From contig NZ_JAQRFN010000010.1 of NCBI RefSeq assembly GCF_028598555.1, forward strand, positions 1 to 64,000: DNA of 64,000 bases. Direction: 5' to 3'. The DNA is from Xenorhabdus anantnagensis (lineage in GTDB: Bacteria; Pseudomonadota; Gammaproteobacteria; Enterobacterales; Enterobacteriaceae). The translations under genes and the position numbers were made by a program. Position 1 is the stretch's first letter, and the number at the start of each line of letters is the position of its first letter. The notes under the pieces were generated by a model. The model worked only from the letters and a program-made list of their open reading frames with translations. It ran no database searches and was not told where the DNA came from. Positions 9,263 to 18,900 of the stretch are shown here, in pieces.

Positions 9263-9429
9263 GGGTACGTAAACCTAAGCTCGGCTTTTTCGGCTGGAAG
9301 GTATAAGCAATGAGTCCTGATATAATCTCCAGTAAAAAGCCGACTACGCTCCGATGCCTTGAATAATGAAATGGCCCCCTCCCCAAATCGGCTTCAGTGA
9401 GCCATGCTGAATATATGAAGAGGTGTCCC

Positions 9430-9897
9430 ATGGAACAAATTATCGGAATTGATCTGGCAAAGCGAGTTTTTCAGTTAAATATCGTGTCTTCTTCTGGGAA
9501 ATCGATTCAAAACAAAGTGGTGTCCCGTGAAAAACTTATGGCTTTCATGGCCCAACAGCCGTCTTCAAGGATAGTTATGGAAGCCTGTGGCAGTGCCAAT
9601 TATTGGAGCCGCCAATTCAGACAATTTGGGCATGAAGTCAAACAAATCAGTCCTCAATATGTCTCGCCTTTCAGAATGGGCAGCAAGAATGATAAAAATG
9701 ACGCCATTGCCATTGTGGAAGCTGACAGTCGTCCGGGTATGCGTTATGTGCCGGGAAAAACGATAGAACAACAAGATATTCAGTGCCTGCACCGAATTCG
9801 TCAGCGTCTGATGAAAAATCGGACAGCGCTGATTAACCCGATACGGGGATTTGGACTGGAATATGGTATCTTTAGTTCCCTTCTTAAACGAAGCTGA
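9430..9897 (+). pseudogene. IS110-family transposase, C-terminally truncated
   Basis: The N-terminal DEDD domain is clear: MEQIIGIDLAKRVFQLNIV (first Asp), VMEACGSANYWSRQF (Glu region) and GSKNDKNDAIAIVEA (D-x-x-D). The frame stops at 9897 after about 155 residues, while intact IS110 transposases have about 340 and need the C-terminal Ser domain. The start at 9430 follows AGAGGTGTCCC. IS110 elements lack long inverted repeats, so the ends are not visible. A noncoding stretch at about 9265-9429, typical of IS110 5' regions, may belong to it. Confidence 0.8.
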
Positions 9898-10173
9898 AGT
9901 TAAGGAGATAGTATGTCTGACGTTATTAAGCCTGAACATTTAAAAATAGAACAAATATTTTTATTTAAAATCAACTAATTAACTATCATATTTCATTTCT
10001 GCAGACGCTCGCAAAATCATCTAAACACCATCAATAACAATTCTCTATAGTTCAATATTTGAACAAGTGCAGTTTTTATTAAATAACAAAACTCAATATC
10101 ATTGTTTTCTATTTTTGGCTATAGTTACACAAATTATAAACGATAAAACTTGTTTCATTTTAATAGCCTCCAT

Positions 10174-11121
10174 ATGAAAATAGCCATCTTACGTCGAAAT
10201 GGACTTGGTGATCTTATTTGCACTCAGCCATTAATAAAATTCTTACAGAAAAAATATCCCAACGCAGAGATCAATCTATTTATAGATATGGGTAATGCTG
10301 AGCTTGCTCATTATTTGTGCCCTAAAATCAATATCCACATTATTCCCAGAGGAAATAAATATCTGTCTATTTTTAAAACTGCGTTAGCATTTCGTCGAAA
10401 AAAATTTGATATTGCTATATCGGCCAAACCAACGCCGATGAAGTTAAATAATTTATTTCTATGGTTATTAGGCGCGAAAAAACGCTATGCCGTTGTTACA
10501 GACAAACAGTGGCATTCTAAATTAATTAACTATCCAGTGAAGCAAGTGCAAGTCAACGGTTATCATCAGGCCTTAAAAGTATTACGCACATTTTCATCTA
10601 TTGAGAACAAATTATCCCCTGAATTTTTTCCTTATATTAAATTTGAAAATGTGATTCAGACTGCTGAACATCAATCCCCCAGAGTTTTATTTTCTGTTTC
10701 CAATAATAGAAAAAATAGTCTCATTAATAATGAGAACCTAACTCTAATAGCAAATAAAATACTAGATAATTATCCAGAGACAAAATTTATTATTTCTTCA
10801 TATAAACAGAATACTCCTTTAGCCGAGGATTTAAGAGCGCGTATAGGAAAAAATAGTGAAGTTGTAATATCTGACTCACTAAATTCTTTTTTAGCTTTAT
10901 TGAACAGTATGACATTGATTATTGTCGGTGATGGTGGTATCTGCCATTTAGCTGCTGCATTACAAAAAAATCTTATCGCCTTTTACGGTGTGACAATGCC
11001 TGAAAATTGGGCTCCACTGGCTACAGAAGATAAATGTATTATATTTTACGATCCTAATGATGTTAACAATATCGATTTAGATACAGTCTATCCAGCTATA
11101 TTCTCCTTGCTTAAAAAGTAA
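10174..11121 (+). CDS. Glycosyltransferase family 9 (heptosyltransferase-like)
   Basis: A 315-residue GT-B fold protein. The N-terminal MKIAILRRNGLGDLICTQPL and the C-terminal GDGGICHLAAAL...AFYG are the two signature ends of ADP-heptose:LPS heptosyltransferases. Family members add heptose (or related sugars) to the LPS inner core on the cytoplasmic face of the inner membrane. I chose the ATG at 10174; the TTG at 10150 has no support. It is monocistronic, far from the waa operon, and very AT-rich, so it may be an acquired LPS-modifying gene. The acceptor is unknown. Confidence 0.8.
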   Translation: MKIAILRRNGLGDLICTQPLIKFLQKKYPNAEINLFIDMGNAELAHYLCPKINIHIIPRGNKYLSIFKTALAFRRKKFDIAISAKPTPMKLNNLFLWLLGAKKRYAVVTDKQWHSKLINYPVKQVQVNGYHQALKVLRTFSSIENKLSPEFFPYIKFENVIQTAEHQSPRVLFSVSNNRKNSLINNENLTLIANKILDNYPETKFIISSYKQNTPLAEDLRARIGKNSEVVISDSLNSFLALLNSMTLIIVGDGGICHLAAALQKNLIAFYGVTMPENWAPLATEDKCIIFYDPNDVNNIDLDTVYPAIFSLLKK

Positions 11122-11131
11122 ATAATAAACT

Positions 11132-11162
11132 GCAAGTTGTAATCAATAGCACTACAACTTGC
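11132..11162. repeat. Inverted repeat after the GT9 gene
   Basis: GCAAGTTGTA and its exact complement flank an 11-nt loop, 11 bp past the GT9 stop. No T-run follows on the plus strand, so termination is uncertain. The remaining gap to 11589 is AT-rich with no recognised gene. Confidence 0.45.
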
Positions 11163-11589
11163 AAAAATAAACCCATCATCAAAAAATACGCTCATCATTA
11201 TGAATAAATATTTGATCTATTTTGGAAGGTAATTTTAGCTCCATATCCACTCTCTATTTCACTGAAACTACTATATTTAGTTTGCCAAAAAACGCTTCAA
11301 GTTCCAATTCTTATTACTAAAACTATTAAATTAACATTAAAAAACAATTCATAACCAAAGAAACAATAACTAATTATAACTATAACTTATCCACCAATAC
11401 TTTAATAGGAAGTAATTTATTTAATAATTTCAAACACATCCAAATAATATAAATTTTTCTTGAAGAAATATATAATTTGGCAACATAATCTCTTTTAAAG
11501 AGACTCGCTTTTTTATTGAAAAGCAGCCTTTGAGGATAAGGTAATTTTACCTAAGTTTATGTCTTAAACATCAGATAGTGACATCTGGT

Positions 11590-11961
11590 ATGAGTCAAAC
11601 GTTAACTTCTCAATCTAAGTTACAGGATAATGTCTGTATTAGCTGTGGTGCTTGCTGCGCCTACTTTCGTGTTTCATTTTATTGGGCTGAAGCTGAGGAT
11701 GGCGGCGGTACAGTTCCCATATCCACGACAGAAAAATTAAATGATTTCATGCGTTGCATGAAAGGAACAAATGAACCCCATCCCCGATGTATCAATTTAT
11801 GCGGTGAAATTGGTGAGTCGGTCTCCTGCTCCATCTATGACAAAAGGCCCTCTCCTTGCAGAGAATTTCCTCAAGCTTGGGAAACTGGCGATTATAATGA
11901 AAGTTGTGATCGTGCCAGAGCGGCTTACGGCCTTCCTCCCCTGCCAAAACCTCAAACTTAA
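11590..11961 (+). CDS. YkgJ-family cysteine cluster protein
   Basis: A 123-residue protein with the conserved cysteine pattern of the YkgJ/CxxCxxCC family: CISCGACC near residue 15, then [22 protein letters not shown] and a late Cys. The family probably binds Zn or an Fe-S cluster; its biochemical role is not established. A GTG at 11578 is an alternative start. It stands alone upstream of the mtn operon, with 141 bp between them. Confidence 0.8.
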   Translation: MSQTLTSQSKLQDNVCISCGACCAYFRVSFYWAEAEDGGGTVPISTTEKLNDFMRCMKGTNEPHPRCINLCGEIGESVSCSIYDKRPSPCREFPQAWETGDYNESCDRARAAYGLPPLPKPQT

Positions 11962-12102
11962 CTGATGTTTAATGTTAGTTCCATCACAGACACCATACTT
12001 TTGCATATCTATAGTTAACAAATGTAAATTCCATTACAGCAGAATAAGTTATCGCTGTGCAGTTTATGAACGTTCCTTCATGAAATTATCAGGATGAAAA
12101 TA

Positions 12103-13368
12103 ATGTCTGCTCATGTCCCTACAGGATATATCCCACAAACTTGCGAATCTTTACCTCACTATCTTGCTGAAAATTTACCAACAACCATTTCACTTGGCGG
12201 TTCCCCTGAAACTTGGCAAATTCAAGAAGTGGGTGATGGAAATCTCAACTTAGTATTTATTGTCTCCGGAAAAGAAAAGACGATTGTCGTGAAGCAAGCC
12301 CTGCCTTATGTACGGGCGGCGGGGGAATCATGGCAGCTTTCTCTTGTTCGTTCTCATTTTGAATATCATGCCCTGATTGAAGAAAAAAAAATCGCCAAAG
12401 AATATGTTCCTGATGTCTATTTTTATGATGAGAACATGTCTCTCTTTGCCATGGAGTATTTATCTCAGCATATCATCCTACGTAAGTGGCTCATTGCTGG
12501 GGAAAAACTTCCCCATCTCGCAGAAGATATTGGAATTTTCCTTGCAAATACGTTGTTTCATACTTCCGATATTGGAATAACGGGTAAAGAGAAAAAAAAT
12601 CTCATTGCCTGCTTCGCTAACAATCATGAACTTTGCAAGATCACTGAAGATCTGATTTTCACTGAACCTTATTTCAACGCAGAGAGAAATAACTGGACGG
12701 CCCCTCAGCTTGACGACGAAATCTACTCCATCTGGCAAGATCGAGCACTCATTCAAGCAGCCATGCAATATAAGTATCAGTTCATGACGCAAGCACAAGC
12801 CCTGCTGCATGGTGATCTCCATTCCGGCTCAATCATGGTGACGCCAAATTCCACCAAGGTGATTGACCCAGAATTCAGTTTCATGGGGCCAATGGCGTTT
12901 GATATCGGTAACTACATCGGTAATTTATTGATGGCTTATTTTGCTCAGCCAGCCCTACGAGAAAATAATGCACAATGTGTTGATTATCAAACATGGCTTC
13001 TGGAGCAAGTAGAAACAACTTGGTCAGTGTTTGAGCGTCATTTTCGTCAATTATGGAATGAGAAAGAGATTGGGGATGCTTATCCTGTTGTGCTTTATCA
13101 GCAAGGTACATTCGATGCATCCTTCTTGAAAACAGTACAAGATGACTTTCTATCTACTTTATTTAAGGACACGCTCGCTTATGCTGGCCTGGAAATTAAT
13201 CGCCGTATTGTTGGATTTTCTGGTGTTGCCGATTTCAAGCAGATTGAAGATCAAAACCAGCGCGCCATCTGTGAAAAGCGGGCGCTGAAATTGGCGCGGG
13301 AATTGATAGTCAATCGAGAAAATTATCCCAATTTTTCGCTAATTAAACGTTATATTGCACAGTGTTAA
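12103..13368 (+). CDS. mtnK: S-methyl-5-thioribose kinase
   Basis: Phosphorylates 5-methylthioribose to the 1-phosphate in MTA salvage. The protein-kinase-like fold shows the catalytic HGDLHSGSIMV (His near residue 236) and metal-binding KVIDPEFSFMGPMAFDIGNY (Asp near 255), as in known MtnK. The ATG at 12103 is preferred because AGGA sits 9 bp upstream; the ATG at 12094 is too close to it. About 421 residues, near the usual 400. First gene of an operon with mtnA (9 bp apart) and a class II aldolase. Confidence 0.92.
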   Translation: MSAHVPTGYIPQTCESLPHYLAENLPTTISLGGSPETWQIQEVGDGNLNLVFIVSGKEKTIVVKQALPYVRAAGESWQLSLVRSHFEYHALIEEKKIAKEYVPDVYFYDENMSLFAMEYLSQHIILRKWLIAGEKLPHLAEDIGIFLANTLFHTSDIGITGKEKKNLIACFANNHELCKITEDLIFTEPYFNAERNNWTAPQLDDEIYSIWQDRALIQAAMQYKYQFMTQAQALLHGDLHSGSIMVTPNSTKVIDPEFSFMGPMAFDIGNYIGNLLMAYFAQPALRENNAQCVDYQTWLLEQVETTWSVFERHFRQLWNEKEIGDAYPVVLYQQGTFDASFLKTVQDDFLSTLFKDTLAYAGLEINRRIVGFSGVADFKQIEDQNQRAICEKRALKLARELIVNRENYPNFSLIKRYIAQC

Positions 13369-13377
13369 GAGGTTGAT

Positions 13378-14478
13378 ATGAAAATTAATGGCACTCATTA
13401 CCGTTCTGTCTGGCTTGCTGACGATGGTCATACCGTCGAAATTTTCGATCAAACCAAGTTCCCTTTTGAAGTGCAAACTATTCAACTACGCACTATGCAG
13501 GATGCAGCAACAGCCATAAAAGAAATGTGGGTGCGGGGAGCACCTTTGATTGGTGCTGTTGCCGCATATGGTATGGCTTTAGCAATGCGTCAAGAAAATA
13601 GCGATGTGAATCTGCGGCAATCTTACGATATTTTGGTTAAAACCCGCCCCACCGCAATCAATTTAAAATGGGCATTGGATCGGTCATATCGAATATTGGA
13701 AAATATTGACTCTTCGTTACGTGCAGAAACTGCTTACCATATTGCCAATGAAATTGCAGATGAAGATGTAGAACTCTGCCGCAACATTGGTGAGCATGGC
13801 TTAAAAATAATCCAAAGCATGGCAAAGACCAAATCAACAGGTGAAGCGGTCAATATCCTGACTCATTGCAATGCTGGCTGGCTCGCGACGGTAGACTGGG
13901 GAACTGCACTGGCTCCCATTTATATGGCGCATGATGCAGGGATCAAAGTCCATGTCTGGGTTGATGAAACCCGCCCACGTAACCAAGGTGGACTAACTGC
14001 TTTCGAATTAGGTTCACATGGTATACCACATACTTTGATCGCAGATAATGCCGGGGGGCATTTGATGCAACATGGCAAAGTGGATCTCTGTATTGTCGGC
14101 ACAGACCGGACAACCGCCCGTGGTGATGTATGCAATAAAATCGGTACGTACCTCAAGGCATTGGCAGCCAAAGCTAATCAGGTGCCTTTTTATGTTGCCT
14201 TGCCATCCCCTACGCTGGATTTTACGGTCTGGGACGGCGTAAAAGAAATTCCCATTGAGCAGCGTTCGGGCGAAGAGCAATCGCATGTATATGGCATTAC
14301 ACCTGAAGGTACGCGAAATTGGGTCAATACAGCACCACAAGGAACATTTTGTGGAAATTATGCCTTTGATGTTACACCTGCTGAATTTATCACCGGACTG
14401 ATCACTGAACGTGGAATTTGCGATGCCAGTGCGGAAGGATTACGGGTTCTTTTCCCTGACTTATGTGGGAAACCGTAG
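13378..14478 (+). CDS. mtnA: Methylthioribose-1-phosphate isomerase
   Basis: Converts 5-methylthioribose-1-phosphate (or 5-deoxyribose-1-phosphate) to the ribulose-1-phosphate form. Family hallmarks are [14 protein letters not shown] near residue 55, the catalytic Cys in [12 protein letters not shown] near 160, and the Asp in [18 protein letters not shown] near 245. Length 366 is typical. RBS AGAGG precedes the ATG. It lies between mtnK and the aldolase gene, with an 18-bp gap to the latter, so the three form one transcription unit. Confidence 0.94.
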   Translation: MKINGTHYRSVWLADDGHTVEIFDQTKFPFEVQTIQLRTMQDAATAIKEMWVRGAPLIGAVAAYGMALAMRQENSDVNLRQSYDILVKTRPTAINLKWALDRSYRILENIDSSLRAETAYHIANEIADEDVELCRNIGEHGLKIIQSMAKTKSTGEAVNILTHCNAGWLATVDWGTALAPIYMAHDAGIKVHVWVDETRPRNQGGLTAFELGSHGIPHTLIADNAGGHLMQHGKVDLCIVGTDRTTARGDVCNKIGTYLKALAAKANQVPFYVALPSPTLDFTVWDGVKEIPIEQRSGEEQSHVYGITPEGTRNWVNTAPQGTFCGNYAFDVTPAEFITGLITERGICDASAEGLRVLFPDLCGKP

Positions 14479-14496
14479 TTATCATTCAAGGTAATA

Positions 14497-15144
14497 ATGA
14501 TGAATAGAGAACAAATCGCACAAGAGATTATTGAAACTTGTCTCAAAATGAACGCGCTCGGACTGAATCAAGGAACGTCGGGTAATATCAGTGCCCGCTA
14601 TCAAGACGGTTTTTTGATTACCCCCAGTGGGGTGCCTTATGAAAAGCTAACACCCGATCAAATTGTGTATGTCAGTAATCAAGGCGAGTATGCAGCCAAT
14701 AAAGTACCTTCAAGCGAATGGCATTTTCATCTCTCTTGCTATCAAGCACGTTCTGATCTTAATGCCGTTGTACATAACCATGCTGTTAATGCAACAGCAG
14801 TCTCCATTCTCAATCATGCGATACCTGCCATTCACTACATGATTGCTGTTACAGGAATTGATCACGTTCCCTGCATTCCCTATGCCACTTTCGGGACGGC
14901 TGAGTTAGCTGACAATGTGAAAAAGGGGATCTCGTACAGTAAAGCATTACTGATGCAGCATCATGGCATGATTGCAATGGAAGTTAATCTGGAAAAAGCA
15001 CTGTGGTTAGCAAATGAGATTGAGGTATTGGCACAACTTTATTTAAAAGTGCTTCCAATTATGGAAACAGTACCGATACTGCCTCCGGCAGAAATACAAC
15101 GTATTTTGGAAAAATTCAAAAGTTATGGATTAAAGACAAAATAA
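14497..15144 (+). CDS. Class II (FucA-like) aldolase of the DHAP shunt
   Basis: A 215-residue class II aldolase. Zn-site residues are visible: Glu and His in SSEWHFHLSCYQ, the HNH of VVHNHAVNATA, and the late His in LLMQHHGMIAM. The N-terminal LNQGTSGNISARYQ is the family phosphate-binding region. In an mtnK-mtnA-aldolase operon this enzyme is expected to split 5-methylthioribulose-1-phosphate or 5-deoxyribulose-1-phosphate to DHAP and an aldehyde, the DHAP shunt known from other proteobacteria. The full mtnBCDE methionine-salvage genes are not in the window. ATG at 14500 is an alternative start. A terminator follows. Confidence 0.82.
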   Translation: MMNREQIAQEIIETCLKMNALGLNQGTSGNISARYQDGFLITPSGVPYEKLTPDQIVYVSNQGEYAANKVPSSEWHFHLSCYQARSDLNAVVHNHAVNATAVSILNHAIPAIHYMIAVTGIDHVPCIPYATFGTAELADNVKKGISYSKALLMQHHGMIAMEVNLEKALWLANEIEVLAQLYLKVLPIMETVPILPPAEIQRILEKFKSYGLKTK

Positions 15145-15159
15145 CTGAATATTTCATCT

Positions 15160-15206
15160 AAAGGCGTATTATCTTATGATATTACAGATGATACGCCTTT
15201 ATTTTG
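15160..15206 (+). terminator. Terminator of the mtn operon
   Basis: AAGGCGTAT and ATACGCCTTT form a stem with a loop of about 20 nt, followed by ATTTTGTT, 16 bp past the aldolase stop. Confidence 0.75.
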
Positions 15207-15379
15207 TTCAATTTGATAACAAAAAATCCGCAGTAACTTCATCAATGATCAAGCCAGCACGGAGCAATGAATTTTCATAGGGAATAAATTTTAATGGAAT
15301 ATGGTTTTAGAAGAATATGATTTTAGGGAGATATGATTTTAGTGGAAGAAAGTGCCAGATAAAAAATTCTGAGATGAAG

Positions 15380-15455
15380 TGGTGGGCGATACCAGATTCG
15401 AACTGATGACCCCCTCCTTGTAAGGGAGATGCTCTACCAACTGAGCTAATCGCCC
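15380..15455 (-). tRNA. tRNA-Val (TAC)
   Basis: Minus-strand 76-nt cloverleaf, GGGCGAT acceptor, anticodon loop CCTTACAAG giving anticodon TAC, TTCGAAT T-arm, genomic CCA. Most distal gene of the seven-tRNA cluster relative to gltX. Confidence 0.95.
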
Positions 15456-15476
15456 ACTTCAATCTTCATACCTAAA

Positions 15477-15552
15477 TGGTGGGTCGTGCAGGATTCGAAC
15501 CTGCGACCAATTGATTAAAAGTCAACTGCTCTACCGACTGAGCTAACGACCC
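15477..15552 (-). tRNA. tRNA-Lys (TTT), copy 1
   Basis: Minus-strand 76-nt cloverleaf, GGGTCGT acceptor, anticodon loop ACTTTTAAT giving TTT, encoded CCA. Lies 21 bp from the neighbouring Val tRNA, consistent with one precursor. Confidence 0.95.
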
Positions 15553-15582
15553 GATTAGGTAATTCTGATTTTTATATCTAAA

Positions 15583-15658
15583 TGGTGGGTCGTGCAGGAT
15601 TCGAACCTGCGACCAATTGATTAAAAGTCAACTGCTCTACCGACTGAGCTAACGACCC
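15583..15658 (-). tRNA. tRNA-Lys (TTT), copy 2
   Basis: Identical in mature sequence to the Lys copy at 15477; acceptor GGGTCGT, anticodon TTT, encoded CCA. The flanking spacers are also similar, indicating local duplication. Confidence 0.95.
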
Positions 15659-15688
15659 AATTAGATAATTTTGATTTTGATATTTGAA

Positions 15689-15764
15689 TGGTGGGTCGTG
15701 CAGGATTCGAACCTGCGACCAATTGATTAAAAGTCAACTGCTCTACCGACTGAGCTAACGACCC
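15689..15764 (-). tRNA. tRNA-Lys (TTT), copy 3
   Basis: Third identical Lys copy with anticodon TTT and encoded CCA. E. coli has one Lys gene (lysV) at this position, so the locus is expanded here. Confidence 0.95.
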
Positions 15765-15809
15765 ATTCTAAATATCAATATGATATTGCTACGAAACAAC
15801 CAGATGAAG

Positions 15810-15885
15810 TGGTGGGCGATACCAGATTCGAACTGATGACCCCCTCCTTGTAAGGGAGATGCTCTACCAACTGAGCTAATCGCCC
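15810..15885 (-). tRNA. tRNA-Val (TAC), copy 2
   Basis: Same mature sequence as the Val copy at 15380, anticodon TAC, encoded CCA. Confidence 0.95.
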
Positions 15886-15929
15886 ACTTCATGATGACTA
15901 TAACGACATCAATACCACTGATTTATGAT

Positions 15930-16005
15930 TGGTGGGCGATACCAGATTCGAACTGATGACCCCCTCCTTGTAAGGGAGATGCTCTACCAACTGAGCTAAT
16001 CGCCC
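15930..16005 (-). tRNA. tRNA-Val (TAC), copy 3
   Basis: Same mature sequence as the other Val copies, anticodon TAC, encoded CCA. Confidence 0.95.
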
Positions 16006-16040
16006 AATCATAAAATCATTTTTTATCACAACGAGAAATA

Positions 16041-16116
16041 TGGTGGGCGATACCAGATTCGAACTGATGACCCCCTCCTTGTAAGGGAGATGCTCTACCA
16101 ACTGAGCTAATCGCCC
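16041..16116 (-). tRNA. tRNA-Val (TAC), copy 4
   Basis: Promoter-proximal Val copy, anticodon TAC, encoded CCA. The promoter for the cluster should lie in the AT-rich gap 16117-16385 shared with the divergent gltX, as in the E. coli gltX/valUXY-lysV arrangement. Confidence 0.95.
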
Positions 16117-16385
16117 CGTCGTGATGGAGTCGCATTATAGGGATAGTTCGGGGTGAGTCAACGCTTTTTATTACTAAAATAATCGTTCGTCGTAAAATTA
16201 AACAGAATGAAACATTTATAATCACGCGATGGTATCATTTGGTCAATTTATTTTGGCTTTTCTCAATAACCTATAATTAACGCCATTGAGGAATTGATGT
16301 GCAGTGATAAAATAACCCCCACTATTGTTACTTTGATCATACAAAACGCACTCTAAAAAGAGAAACGTAATTAAGGCAATTCCTG

Positions 16386-17861
16386 ATGAGTAAAATTAAA
16401 ACCCGTTTTGCACCAAGTCCTACTGGCTATCTTCATGTTGGTGGTGCGCGTACTGCTCTTTATTCTTGGTTATACAGTCGCCACAATAAAGGTGAATTTG
16501 TTCTTCGCATTGAAGACACCGATCTTGAGCGTTCAACTCAAGAAGCCATCGACGCAATTATGGACGGTATGAACTGGTTAAATCTGAATTGGGATGAAGG
16601 CCCTTATTATCAGACCAAACGTTTCGACCGTTACAATCAAGTTATTGATGAAATGCTGGAGCAAGGTACAGCTTACCGCTGCTATTGTTCCAAAGAGCGT
16701 TTGGAACAACTGCGTGAAACTCAGATGGCAAATGGTGAAAAACCTCGTTATGACGGACGATGCCTTGATAGCGCGTGCCAGCATAAGCACGATGAACTAC
16801 ATCACCATGAACTACATCACCATGAACTACATCACCATGAACTACACCACGATAAACCACATGTTGTGCGTTTCCGTAACCCACAAGAAGGTTCCGTCAT
16901 TTTTAATGACAGCATCCGTGGCCCGATTGAATTCAGCAATCAGGAACTGGATGATTTGATTATTCGCCGCACCGACGGCTCACCAACCTATAACTTCTGC
17001 GTTGTCATTGATGACTGGGATATGGAAATCACCCACGTTATTCGTGGTGAAGACCATATCAACAATACTCCACGTCAGATCAACATCTTGAAAGCCCTCG
17101 GCGCCCCGGTTCCAGAATATGCCCACGTTTCCATGATCCTTGGCGACGATGGTAAAAAACTATCCAAACGCCACGGAGCTGTCAGCGTAATGCAATATCG
17201 CGACGATGGCTATCTGCCTGAAGCACTGTTGAACTATCTGGTTCGTCTGGGTTGGTCACATGGTGATCAGGAAATTTTCAGTGTTGCAGAAATGACTGAA
17301 TTATTCAGCCTTGATGCCATCAGCAAATCCGCCAGTGCATTCAACACTGAAAAGCTGCAATGGCTGAACCATCATTACATCAATACCCTGCCGGCAGAAG
17401 AAGTTGCTGTACATTTAGCATGGCATATTGAACAACAAGGTATTGATACTCGTACTGGCCCAGAGCTGGTTGATTTGATCAAACTGCTGGGTGAGCGTTG
17501 TAAGACACTAAAAGAAATGGCTGAATCTTGCCGTTACTTCTATGAAGAATTTGCTGAGTTTGATGCAGATGCTGCGAAGAAACATCTGCGCCCTGTTGCT
17601 CGCCAACCATTGGAAGTTGCCCGTGCGAAACTGGCAGCGATTACTGAATGGACACCGGAGAATATCCATCATGCCATTCAGGTGACGGCTGATGAACTGG
17701 AAGTGGGCATGGGTAAAGTAGGTATGCCACTGCGTGTTGCTGTAACAGGGGCAGGCCAGTCTCCGAGTGTTGATGTAACAATTCATGCTATTAACCAAGC
17801 ACGTTCACTGTCTCGTATTGATAAGGCTCTGGCTTATATTGCTCAGCGTGAAGCACAATAA
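16386..17861 (+). CDS. gltX: Glutamyl-tRNA synthetase
   Basis: Class I synthetase charging tRNA-Glu. The HIGH-type motif is [14 protein letters not shown] near residue 10 and the KMSKS-type motif is [11 protein letters not shown] near 255. The zinc-binding region begins [11 protein letters not shown] near residue 100 and continues to [11 protein letters not shown]. Length 491 exceeds the E. coli enzyme (471), mainly through a His-rich insert of four H/D-E-L-H-H units in the zinc-binding subdomain. Flanked by the Val/Lys tRNAs (divergent) and two Ala tRNAs, as in E. coli. A strong terminator follows. Confidence 0.97.
   Translation: MSKIKTRFAPSPTGYLHVGGARTALYSWLYSRHNKGEFVLRIEDTDLERSTQEAIDAIMDGMNWLNLNWDEGPYYQTKRFDRYNQVIDEMLEQGTAYRCYCSKERLEQLRETQMANGEKPRYDGRCLDSACQHKHDELHHHELHHHELHHHELHHDKPHVVRFRNPQEGSVIFNDSIRGPIEFSNQELDDLIIRRTDGSPTYNFCVVIDDWDMEITHVIRGEDHINNTPRQINILKALGAPVPEYAHVSMILGDDGKKLSKRHGAVSVMQYRDDGYLPEALLNYLVRLGWSHGDQEIFSVAEMTELFSLDAISKSASAFNTEKLQWLNHHYINTLPAEEVAVHLAWHIEQQGIDTRTGPELVDLIKLLGERCKTLKEMAESCRYFYEEFAEFDADAAKKHLRPVARQPLEVARAKLAAITEWTPENIHHAIQVTADELEVGMGKVGMPLRVAVTGAGQSPSVDVTIHAINQARSLSRIDKALAYIAQREAQ
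16791..16850 (+). repeat. 15-bp minisatellite inside gltX
   Basis: Four tandem 15-bp units (consensus CATGAACTACATCAC) encode H-E-L-H-H repeats. The unit is a multiple of three, so changes in copy number keep the frame. It lies just after the zinc-binding cysteines of GltX, adding extra histidines next to a metal site. Confidence 0.9.
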
Positions 17862-17925
17862 ATCGTCATTTGTAAATAATGACGCATAAATAAGCTATAC
17901 GACTCAAAATCATATTATGTGAATA

Positions 17926-17963
17926 ATAAAGGCACTCAATTTATTTCAGTGCCTTTATTTTTT
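17926..17963 (+). terminator. gltX terminator
   Basis: AAAGGCACT and AGTGCCTTT stem with a 10-nt AT-rich loop, followed by ATTTTTTG. Confidence 0.85.
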
Positions 17964-18081
17964 GCTCTCAAAATTGGTTATTGATGGCTTTTCCAGCGCT
18001 TACACAGAGAATATTAATGAATCCATTGACAGAAATCTCTGGGTCTCATATGATTCGCCCCGTTCCACAGGATTTTGATTT

Positions 18082-18157
<76 letters not shown>

Positions 18158-18225
18158 AATACTCTTATTACCTGCCGATAAAACAGTAATCAGTATTTGG
18201 TATTCAAAACCTGAACCACATTTGT

Positions 18226-18301
<76 letters not shown>

Positions 18302-18348
18302 TATTAATCCCTTGTTATTAAAGCGTTTTTTCCCTTCACTTGAATCCT

Positions 18349-18894
18349 CTAAAAAAGATATCCCAACATATCTATCTTTCCATTCGGCCAGTCCTTGTCT
18401 CTTATCGCCTTCACAAGAAAACAATCTGAAAGATCGCGTTCAATCAAGGAAATACTTTCCACATCTTCAACAGCAAGCCATTTTGTTATCGCTGGTGTAA
18501 CTTGCTTAAAGCCATTTGCCTTATAAAGTGCATCGTTATCTCCCATCAAAACAAGAAATTCTACGTTAGAAGTTGCTGCTAATTGTTCAATAGTCTTCAG
18601 GAGATTTGTAGCGATTCCAATGTAGCGATGGCTTGGTTTAACACAAAGATCAATGACACCCAAAATCCGAACAGTTTTACCACCGACTTTTATCACTCGG
18701 TGATCAACCCCCATATGACCAATCAGTGTATCACCTTGAAAAACCAGATATCGGAAATGAGGCAATTGCTTGAAATAAGATCGTCCGTCGAAAGTGTCAG
18801 GAAAACATTCATCCAGAAGATTCACAATCTCAGCAGTCATTACAGTGCCGATTTCATATTCATTGATCGAAAGTAATTTATAATCGTCAATCAT
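18349..18894 (-). CDS. GNAT acetyltransferase at the end of the RiPP-like operon
   Basis: A 181-residue GNAT protein. The acetyl-CoA-binding motif A is visible in IDLCVKPSHRYIGIATNLLKT, and MGDNDALYKANGFKQV is the typical late GNAT strand-helix. I chose the ATG at 18894; the TTG at 18897 is less likely. It starts 6 bp after the arginase stop on the same strand, so it is very probably co-transcribed. Possible substrates are the amine of an ornithine made by the arginase, the peptide N-terminus, or a self-protection target; none can be picked from sequence. Confidence 0.75.
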   Translation of the reverse strand: MIDDYKLLSINEYEIGTVMTAEIVNLLDECFPDTFDGRSYFKQLPHFRYLVFQGDTLIGHMGVDHRVIKVGGKTVRILGVIDLCVKPSHRYIGIATNLLKTIEQLAATSNVEFLVLMGDNDALYKANGFKQVTPAITKWLAVEDVESISLIERDLSDCFLVKAIRDKDWPNGKIDMLGYLF

Positions 18895-18900
18895 CAAATA

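Noticed and set aside
9234..9431. 65-codon minus-strand ORF upstream of the IS110 transposase
   Set aside because: It lies in what looks like the noncoding 5' region of the IS and has no recognisable family.
15380..16116. CRISPR-like array of repeats with about 20-110-bp spacers
   Set aside because: The repeats are complete 76-nt tRNA genes with correct anticodon loops and encoded CCA; no cas genes are nearby.
15898..16225. Short ORFs on the minus strand
   Set aside because: They are translations through tRNA genes.
16642..16884. His/Val/Gly-rich repeat ORF on the minus strand
   Set aside because: It is a shadow of the 15-bp repeat inside gltX.
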